The notes under the pieces are model-generated. The model ran no database searches. It was not told the origin of the DNA and saw nothing but the letters and a program-made list of their open reading frames with translations. A program made the translations under genes and the position numbers. Below are positions 16,593-22,173 of a stretch of DNA of 27,595 nt, piece after piece. The DNA is taken from NCBI GenBank assembly GCA_024278415.1, contig JAJRTI010000471.1, positions 1 through 27,595 of the forward strand, in the 5' to 3' direction. Within the stretch, counting starts at the first letter, position 1; each line of letters begins with the position of its first letter. This DNA is from Planctomycetota bacterium (GTDB lineage Bacteria; Planctomycetota; Brocadiia; JAJRTI01).

Positions 16593-18652
16593 GACCTGAA
16601 CCCTCGGATCTCATCGACGTGAGGGCAGCCGGCCATGAGGTCCGCGCAGGCCGTCTCGAGGACGATCTTGGACCAAGGGAAGCGTTCGCGAATCCCGGCG
16701 AGGGCCGGCTCCAGATCCACCAGGTCGCCGTGCGCGGCCCGGCGTCTGACGATCACCGTGTGCTGCGGGAACACGCGGTCCCTCAGGTAGTCCGCGTAGC
16801 GCTCCCTCAGGATGGCTTTGTTGTGGTTCTCCGCGTCGCGGCAGATCCGGTCGAGATCGCGGGAACTCTTGCGGGTGCTCCCGCCCAGGTGCTTGACGTC
16901 GCACTCCGGCACTTCGGTGATCTCGTACCCAAGGGCGCGCAGGCGAAGAGAGAGTTCCGTGTCCTCGCAGTAGAAGAGGCGCATCCGCTCGTCAAACAGG
17001 CCGTAGCGCTCCACGACCTCACGCGGCAGGCACAGGCACGAGCCTTCGATGTACTCGATGGGGCCCTCGCCCGCGACTCCGTTCGCCTGGGCGCTGATGC
17101 GGCGACAGACTTGGAGGGGGCCGGCTGCGGCAAGTCGCGGGGTGGCTTCGAACGCGCCTATGAGAGCCGCATCCCATCCGGGGCCGAACACCAAGTCGTC
17201 GTTCGCTATGACGATGTATCGGCCCGCGGCGTGTCGGACCATGCGGTTGTTGGGCAGAATGAAGCCTTCGTTGGTGTCCGAGCGATGAGTTCTGATGGGG
17301 CCCCGCAGGGCGCTTCCCGGATGGGGTCGGGCGGCCATGGAGTCCAGCCACAGCAGCGTCTGTGGCGGCGAAGCATTGGCCCAGATCTGCAGTTGGAAGC
17401 TGTTGTGTGTGTGCTCCAGCAGCGACGTCACGGTCTGCTGCAGTTCTTCGGTGCGGTTCGCAGTCACGATCTGCACGGCCAGGACCGTTCTCTGGAGTGG
17501 GAGCGCGATGCCGACGGGCATTGCGTGGCCGCGGCATGTGGCAATCGACGTCGCGGGGGCCGTGTTCGGCAGTGCCGCAGGGCGGCCCGCGCCTGCAGGG
17601 AGCCGACGGGGTTCCTGCCGGCGCATGCTCGCGCGGTGGCGTTTGGCCCGAACTGGAGTAGTGCGGTCGGGCTTTCCTGTGCGTTCGACATTCGGCCCCG
17701 AGCGCCGGCGAAGTGCACTGGCCAACAGGTCAGTTACTACGTCGGCAGCCTGCTGCGCGCGGGCGCCCATGAGCGCGGACCGCCAGTATCGCCCGTAGTT
17801 GGACTCAATCTCCCTGACAGCATCCTCCAGTGCCTCCATGCCTCCGCGCCATTCAGGCAAGTACACGCCGGCGTTCACGGGACTCAGCATCGCCTGGGGA
17901 GGTGTGAGGAGCGTAGGCACGCCATGTAGAGCGGAGTCATGACACCCAGACGTGAAAGCTTCGGTGTGGGCCAAGGGCTCTAGACGGACCAGGGTGCGAT
18001 CCCACGCCGTGGCCATGTCGGCAGGAGTCGCAATGTGCTCAACGTTGCTTGCCGGCGGCACGTGGCTTGGCCCCACACAGAGCAACGTGCGCTCCGGCAC
18101 GTGTTCTGCCAGGGCGGCGAAGACATGCGCACCGCGGTCAGCCGTGGGCCGGAGGACAGTGAGGTAGGGCCGGGCATCTGGTGACGGGGCCGCGACATCG
18201 TCCGGCTCCATGTCCAGGAGGATCCCCCGGCGCCTGTAGCTGCGCCACACGCGTCGTCGCACGTCATTTGTGCAGCACAGCACGTACGTGGCGTCTCGGA
18301 CGGCGGCTCCATCCATGTCGGCGCCCTCGCTGTCCGCGATCAGCAGCGAGACGGCGTTGCCCGCGCGGGCTGCGGCAATGGCCTCCCTCGCGGCCGGCCC
18401 ATGAGTCAGAACCGCTCCCTGTCGACCTACGCTCCCGACCAGCTCGTTCTGGGGCCCTTCGCTGTCACGGTCTTCGGGGAGGCCGACCTCGTGAACGCGG
18501 CAGTTTCTCTTCCCCAGCGCAGCGATGAGGGCATGGACCGCACTGTCATCGTCGATCCGGCCCGGCTCGCTCGTGCAGTGGACCCAGGCGAGGTCCATGA
18601 TCTCTTGCTGAGGCGGCGGACGGCGTGTGATCGTGGAAGACGTTCGTTCCAT
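16589..18652 (-). CDS. GT-B-like - GT2 - GT9 N-terminal fusion glycosyltransferase
   Basis: The protein has 687 residues from the ATG at 18652; starts at 18727 or 18598 (MDLAWVHC) are possible because no Shine-Dalgarno stands out. Residues about 20-330 look like a GT1/GT4-type domain (RPYLTVLRPTADRGAHVFAA; DSALHGVPTLLTPPQA). A basic, Pro/Ala-rich linker follows. Residues about 390-600 are a GT2 domain: VQIVTANRTEELQQTV, VIANDDLVFGPGWD (acidic donor site near 484), IEGSCLCLPREVVERYGLFD and YCEDTELSLRLRALGYEI. Residues about 630-687 (AAHGDLVDLEPALAGIRERF, GCPHVDEI) are the N-terminal strand and GD loop of a GT9 enzyme and stop abruptly. The rest of that GT9 is the next gene, which overlaps by 4 bases. 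Confidence 0.85.
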   Translation of the reverse strand: MERTSSTITRRPPPQQEIMDLAWVHCTSEPGRIDDDSAVHALIAALGKRNCRVHEVGLPEDRDSEGPQNELVGSVGRQGAVLTHGPAAREAIAAARAGNAVSLLIADSEGADMDGAAVRDATYVLCCTNDVRRRVWRSYRRRGILLDMEPDDVAAPSPDARPYLTVLRPTADRGAHVFAALAEHVPERTLLCVGPSHVPPASNVEHIATPADMATAWDRTLVRLEPLAHTEAFTSGCHDSALHGVPTLLTPPQAMLSPVNAGVYLPEWRGGMEALEDAVREIESNYGRYWRSALMGARAQQAADVVTDLLASALRRRSGPNVERTGKPDRTTPVRAKRHRASMRRQEPRRLPAGAGRPAALPNTAPATSIATCRGHAMPVGIALPLQRTVLAVQIVTANRTEELQQTVTSLLEHTHNSFQLQIWANASPPQTLLWLDSMAARPHPGSALRGPIRTHRSDTNEGFILPNNRMVRHAAGRYIVIANDDLVFGPGWDAALIGAFEATPRLAAAGPLQVCRRISAQANGVAGEGPIEYIEGSCLCLPREVVERYGLFDERMRLFYCEDTELSLRLRALGYEITEVPECDVKHLGGSTRKSSRDLDRICRDAENHNKAILRERYADYLRDRVFPQHTVIVRRRAAHGDLVDLEPALAGIRERFPWSKIVLETACADLMAGCPHVDEIRGFRS

Positions 18653-18736
18653 GACGACGAGGCCTTGGGGTGAAGGGATGTCGGGCACGTGCGGACGGAC
18701 GAAGGGCGGTGCGATGGCCCGGCCCATGCCGGACCG

Positions 18737-18754
18737 TACCAGTCAAGACTGGTA
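18737..18754. repeat. Perfect 18-base dyad, possible operator
   Basis: TACCAGTCAAGACTGGTA is an 8+2+8 perfect inverted repeat in the 168-base gap between the small gene ending at 18821 and the glycosyltransferase start. The two-base loop suits a dimeric-protein binding site better than an RNA hairpin. A second imperfect dyad (ACTGGC...GCCAGT) follows at about 18762-18786. This gap is the only sizeable break in the leftward run, so an internal promoter or processing site could sit here. Confidence 0.4.
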
Positions 18755-18820
18755 GTGAGCAACTGGCGTTCGCCGGTCTGGCCAGTCGGGGTTGGCGCTG
18801 CGCGGGGAGGCGGCTGCGGG

Positions 18821-19036
18821 TCAGCCGGACTCGGAACCTGTGGCAGCGCGTGGAGCCACGGCCGCGGCGTGCTGACCGTTGAGGCCCTTCCGGGCCGCGT
18901 CCAGCGCGAGCTTGCAGTTGCGCCGAATCTCGGAGTGCTGCTTCGTGCAGTCATCAACGCGTGTGGCGAAACGGCGCCGGATGGGCAGCCAATCGAGCAG
19001 TCGCCGGCCGACGCGCTTTTCCTGTACGGTATCCAT
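18821..19036 (-). CDS. Small basic protein of unknown function
   Basis: A 71-residue frame starts at the ATG at 19036, placed 7 bases after AGAGG. An ATG at 19042, overlapping the upstream stop as ATGA, would add two residues. The product is hydrophilic and basic, with two Cys (VDDCTKQHSEIRRNCKLAL) and a predicted helical middle; I recognise no domain. It directly follows the holin-like gene and precedes the glycosyltransferase run by 168 bases. Tight coupling to the activator and the membrane peptide suggests these three are one functional unit. Confidence 0.55.
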   Translation of the reverse strand: MDTVQEKRVGRRLLDWLPIRRRFATRVDDCTKQHSEIRRNCKLALDAARKGLNGQHAAAVAPRAATGSESG

Positions 19037-19038
19037 GA

Positions 19039-19278
19039 TCATTCCTCTTTGGACGGCGGCTGGCGGTCGCTGGCCTGTCCGTTGCTGTGGCGGCAGTGCT
19101 CCCGGAGCAGTGACGTCATCTCGGCGGTGGAGCGGCTCAATTCCGCCAGCGTCATCATCGTGTCGTGCGTCAGCTTCTCCAGCATATGCAGGACCTCGCG
19201 TCTCTCCAGGTACCAGAGGTACACGACCGCGAGCGCGGGCACGGTGGCCGTGGCCAGTCGGAATACGGTTTCATTCAT
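19039..19278 (-). CDS. Small single-span membrane protein, BhlA/holin-like
   Basis: A 79-residue frame starts at the ATG at 19278, with AAGGAAG about 10 bases upstream. The start overlaps the stop of the RpoN activator as ATGA. The N-terminus (NETVFRLATATVPALAVVYL) is one membrane span, then WYLERREVLHMLEKLTHDTM and a long amphipathic helix (TLAELSRSTAEMTSLL), ending in a charged tail. This layout, a span then a Glu/Arg motif and a coiled helix, resembles BhlA/UviB-type holins. The match is by architecture only. A membrane anchor or signal partner for the activator, which lacks a sensor domain, is an alternative. Confidence 0.65.
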   Translation of the reverse strand: MNETVFRLATATVPALAVVYLWYLERREVLHMLEKLTHDTMMTLAELSRSTAEMTSLLREHCRHSNGQASDRQPPSKEE

Positions 19279-20354
19279 GGCGCTGTTTCTTCCTTGAGTC
19301 TCCGGGATATTGTGTTGGCTGAGACGCCAAGCCTTCCAGCGGCCATGGCTCGATTCCGGCCGCACTGCTCGTACACGCGGCGGAGGTGTCCCACTTCAAT
19401 CTCCGCGAGGGCGAGCATGTCAGCAGGCGCTGGCTGACGAGCCACGAACTTCTGCACCCAACGGCTTATCGTACTGCGGCCAATGCCGAGCGCCTTCGCC
19501 GCTCGGGTTTGGTCCCAGTGATGCGTTTGGAGCACATGCTCGATATACTCGTCCTTGACCTGCTCCAGCGACTTGATCTGTGGCCTTTCGGCCGCGACCT
19601 CAGGCAGCATGTCACGAAGCCTGAGAGTATTGTCTGGGGCGAACGCCAGCCCGCGCTGCACCGCGTTCTCCAGTTCCCGTACGTTTCCAGGCCACGGGTA
19701 TGCCTGCAACGCGGCAATGTCCTCGGGCGCAATGGTCCAGCCTGACGTGTTCGTCTCTTTGGAGTAGTACCCAACGAAGTGCTCCACGAGGTCTGGCACG
19801 TCCTCGGCCCGCTCGCACAGAGGCGGCACGCGAATGCAGATGACGTTGAGTCGGTGATACAAGTCCTCCCGGAACTTACCGTCGACCACCCGTCGCGAGA
19901 GATCGACCTTGGTGGCCGCAACGATGCGAACGTCCGCATGCAGTTTCTCGATGCCTCCGACGTGTCTGAATTCCTGATGTTGAATGAAGTCCAGCAGGCC
20001 CTTTTGGATGTCTAGTGGCATTGAGTCGATCTCGTCGAGGAAGACGACTCCGCCATCCGCGAGTTCGACCAGGCCCTTCTTGGTCTTGTCCGCGCTGGAG
20101 AAGGCGCCCTTCACGTGTCCGAACAGTTCGGACAGGAGAAGGGTCTCGGAGAGCGTGGCGCAGTCGATGCGCCAAAACGGGCCTTCGCTTCTCCGACTGG
20201 CTCTGTGGATGTAGGCCGCCAGCAAGCTCTTCCCCGCCCCGTTTGGGCCGATGAGCAGCACCGAGAAGCCCACGGACGCGGCCTTGTCCAGCCGCTCCTT
20301 GAGCCTTTGCATGGCCCTGCTCTTGCCGAATAGGATGCGAGGGGTGGAACTCAT
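19275..20354 (-). CDS. Sigma-54 (RpoN) transcriptional activator lacking a sensor domain, tandem HTH
   Basis: The protein has 359 residues. I chose the ATG at 20354 because the sigma-54 promoter at 20491-20508 puts the transcript start near 20481, downstream of the only longer start (a GTG at 20486). The AAA+ domain starts at about residue 7: Walker A GPNGAGKS (36-43), sigma-54-contact loop GAFSSA (83-88, consensus GAFTGA), Walker B VVFLDEIDSM (103-112), FREDLYHRL and PWPGNVRELENAV. Two Fis-type helix-turn-helix segments follow (QTRAAKALGIGRSTISRWV and MAAGRLGVSANTISRRL). There is no N-terminal regulatory domain. Its stop overlaps the holin-like gene. It probably controls its own promoter and the divergent one at 21544. 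Confidence 0.92.
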   Translation of the reverse strand: MSSTPRILFGKSRAMQRLKERLDKAASVGFSVLLIGPNGAGKSLLAAYIHRASRRSEGPFWRIDCATLSETLLLSELFGHVKGAFSSADKTKKGLVELADGGVVFLDEIDSMPLDIQKGLLDFIQHQEFRHVGGIEKLHADVRIVAATKVDLSRRVVDGKFREDLYHRLNVICIRVPPLCERAEDVPDLVEHFVGYYSKETNTSGWTIAPEDIAALQAYPWPGNVRELENAVQRGLAFAPDNTLRLRDMLPEVAAERPQIKSLEQVKDEYIEHVLQTHHWDQTRAAKALGIGRSTISRWVQKFVARQPAPADMLALAEIEVGHLRRVYEQCGRNRAMAAGRLGVSANTISRRLKEETAP

Positions 20355-20490
20355 GCCTGCCAATGTGGAGACGCCAGCGACTGAGTCACGGGATGGCCCA
20401 GCATCGAGCCGTCCGAACTGGAAGGGCTTCGCGGGCGCTCGGCCCACAATCTGACGGCGTGGGTGCCTGATGGCTTCCGCTGCCACTGAT

Positions 20491-20508
20491 TAGCAACCAT
20501 GATGCCAG
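20491..20508 (-). promoter_or_regulatory. Sigma-54 (-24/-12) promoter for the activator/glycosyltransferase run
   Basis: Read on the minus strand the site is CTGGCATCATGGTTGCTA. GG (20506-20505) and GC (20494-20493) are exactly 10 bases apart, and both flanks match the TGGCA...TTGCW consensus. The predicted start is near 20481, leaving a leader of about 127 bases before the ATG at 20354. Paired CCAGAATG elements lie about 190-240 bases upstream, a normal distance for RpoN enhancer sites. Confidence 0.8.
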
Positions 20509-20690
20509 GCTGCCTTCGTTCAGAATGACTCATCTCAACTATCAGGATGTCAGTGAGTTGTGCCGCGGCCACGTCTTATGTGCACTAGATCGATTCGATG
20601 CGGACTCCCTATCCAGGTCGACATTGGCCCGTAATTCGGACGTTCTGTTCCATCTGGTACCATCTTGGACTTCCGGGATGACGCGTTGTG

Positions 20691-20743
20691 AACCAGAATG
20701 ATCGGATCGACCCATCATTGGCGTCGTTTTGATCCATTCTGGC
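20691..20743. promoter_or_regulatory. Inverted CCAGAATG elements, candidate activator (enhancer) sites
   Basis: CCAGAATG at 20693-20700 and CATTCTGG at 20735-20742 are exact inverted copies, extended by GATC on the inner side of each (AATGATC and GATCCATT). A related CAGAATG is at 20521-20527, close to the promoter. Inverted, spaced octamers 190-240 bases upstream of a -24/-12 promoter fit upstream sites for a dimeric RpoN activator with helix-turn-helix domains. Confidence 0.45.
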
Positions 20744-20746
20744 TCA

Positions 20747-20911
20747 TCATGCGTGGGATCCACGCCGGCCCTTCCCCGCGATCTGCCCCTCAAGCGTGCA
20801 CACCACATCGCCCTCGGCAGTGATCTCGCACGTCAGTGGCCGAGGGAGCGACATCTGCCGCGGCCGTTCGAGGTGATCGGCAGTCTCGTTCCCTGAAGAA
20901 CTCGGGTCCAT
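20747..20911 (-). CDS. Doubtful small ORF in the control region
   Basis: A 54-residue frame from the ATG at 20911, or up to 91 residues from a TTG at 21022, ends in TCEITAEGDVVCTLEGQIAG and a basic tail. The C-terminal half looks protein-like (alternating polar residues and two Cys), but there is no Shine-Dalgarno and no recognised family. It would lie just upstream of the enhancer-like elements. Confidence 0.25.
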   Translation of the reverse strand: MDPSSSGNETADHLERPRQMSLPRPLTCEITAEGDVVCTLEGQIAGKGRRGSHA

Positions 20912-21543
20912 CATCTGCTCGGTGGCGGCGGCACACGATCCGCCGTTCTGTTCTGCGCTGGCATCGCGCGCGAAGCTGCCGGAATGGTAATGGGGAGATC
21001 GGGCGAGTTCGGTCTCAGGCAATGCTCGAGGCTCAGAACGCGCCTACCCTGTGCACAGACGTAGTGGTTGCTGCTCATGCGTGGCCACACCGCAGGCGAA
21101 CGCCATCTCCCGTTCCCGCGCGTACGTCTGCCAGCAGAGGCTACGCGGCCAGATGACGCGGGAGTGAGGGCCCGAAGGCCTGGGCCATGCAGAGGATCGC
21201 GCGCGATCAGAACTAGCACGAACTGCCGGCATCTGTCGCCCTTCGGCCGTTCCGCATCGATCGGACTTGAGTCTGGCCCTACACGGGATGCATGCACGGA
21301 ATGCGTCATCCTGGCTGGGCGCAGCAAGCCGTCGAGCAGCACTTTGATGCAGTTTGGGTCAGATCGACGAGGCCAATACACAACGGCGGGGCACGATGGC
21401 CCAAGTTGGCCTTTGCGCGGGACGTCGACGGTTCGGCCAAGGGAGGCAGAGCGGCCGTGAGCCGTCGCTTCGAAACAGATGAACCGCTGTAGGGCCGCTA
21501 CTGCCAAGGGCGTACGGCTCGCACCCACCGTGGCCACTCCCAC
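20912..21543. other. Non-coding stretch between the divergent units
   Basis: I find no convincing gene here. Open frames on both strands have Arg/Pro/Ser-rich, family-less translations and no ribosome sites. I see no tRNA, no terminator with a T-run and no repeat array. It probably holds upstream activator sites for the promoter at 21544, but I cannot point to a specific element. Confidence 0.5.
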
Positions 21544-21561
21544 TTGGCACGACGCATGCTA
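21544..21561 (+). promoter_or_regulatory. Sigma-54 (-24/-12) promoter for the Cys-rich protein/RHS2 unit
   Basis: TTGGCACGACGCATGCTA has GG (21546-21547) and GC (21558-21559) exactly 10 bases apart and a full TTGGCACG upstream half. It differs from the promoter at 9313-9330 at only three of 18 positions. The predicted start is near 21571, giving a leader of about 67 bases before the ATG at 21638. Confidence 0.82.
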
Positions 21562-21637
21562 TATGGCCACTGAGCAACGCGCCCCGCGGTGGGCGCCCGC
21601 ATACTCATCTGTCCATCTGATGCTTGAGGAGTCCACC

Positions 21638-22090
21638 ATGCCTTCCCAACCCGGCTTTGCTGTCATGCCCGCCACTCCGATTCGCGCCCGAGCGCAGATT
21701 GGCCGCGGGGCCGCGCCCTTCTTGCCACTCAACTCCGGCCCCCGGCCCAGCCTCGGTGTGTCTCCACACACGCAGACGGGCCCAGCCGCCCAGCTCTACA
21801 CCACCGGCGCCGGGGGCGCCGGCAGCCGCCAGCAATACACAACCCAAGACCGCGGCGAGCCACAGGAGGAGTCCAGCAACACCGGAGAGTGTGAATGCGA
21901 GAACTGGCTCGCATGGATCGTGAACGCCGGCGCATGCTGCCCAGACGAGGACCAGGAAGAGGAGGGGGGCTGCAACAGCGAGTGTGTGTGGTCATGTCAG
22001 GAATCCTGCGAGGATTGGTGCGAAGTCACCGCATGCCAGATGTCATGCGAATCTGATTCCTGTCAGCACCACACAACCGTGTGGACCTGA
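21638..22090 (+). CDS. Cys-rich 150-residue protein; candidate modified peptide precursor
   Basis: The ATG at 21638 has GAGGAG 8 bases upstream and follows a sigma-54 promoter; longer in-frame starts lie at or before the promoter. Residues 1-80 are Pro/Gly/Ala/Gln-rich and probably disordered (MPSQPGFAVMPATPIRARAQ at the start). The last 70 residues are acidic with 12 Cys: CEC, ACC, then eight Cys at C-x3-C or C-x4-C spacing (CNSECVWSCQESCEDWC onward). No signal peptide and no known family. It is the first gene of a unit with RHS2 and a radical SAM maturase-like enzyme, mirroring the Cys-rich protein at 8555-9193. It may be a leader-plus-core ribosomal peptide precursor, a cargo of the RHS shell, or a metal-binding surface protein. 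Confidence 0.82.
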   Translation: MPSQPGFAVMPATPIRARAQIGRGAAPFLPLNSGPRPSLGVSPHTQTGPAAQLYTTGAGGAGSRQQYTTQDRGEPQEESSNTGECECENWLAWIVNAGACCPDEDQEEEGGCNSECVWSCQESCEDWCEVTACQMSCESDSCQHHTTVWT

Positions 22091-22173
22091 CAGCCACCCC
22101 GCATCACACGTCCTTTGTCACCTTTGTGCGATTCCCCCCGCGATCCCAGATAGCCCTACAAGGAACCATCCCC

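Noticed and set aside
18821..19278. Prophage or lysis cassette suggested by the holin-like peptide
   Set aside because: No endolysin, capsid, terminase, portal, integrase or attachment site is visible; the peptide is coupled to an RpoN activator instead.
20911..21543. Minus-strand frame of 210 codons in the control region
   Set aside because: No ribosome site, compositionally biased translation, no recognised motif, and it would run antisense up to the sigma-54 promoter at 21544.
22081..22173. Earlier GTG start for RHS2
   Set aside because: It overlaps the Cys-rich gene stop and lacks the conserved N-terminus; the ATG at 22174 aligns with the RHS1 start and has AAGGA before it.
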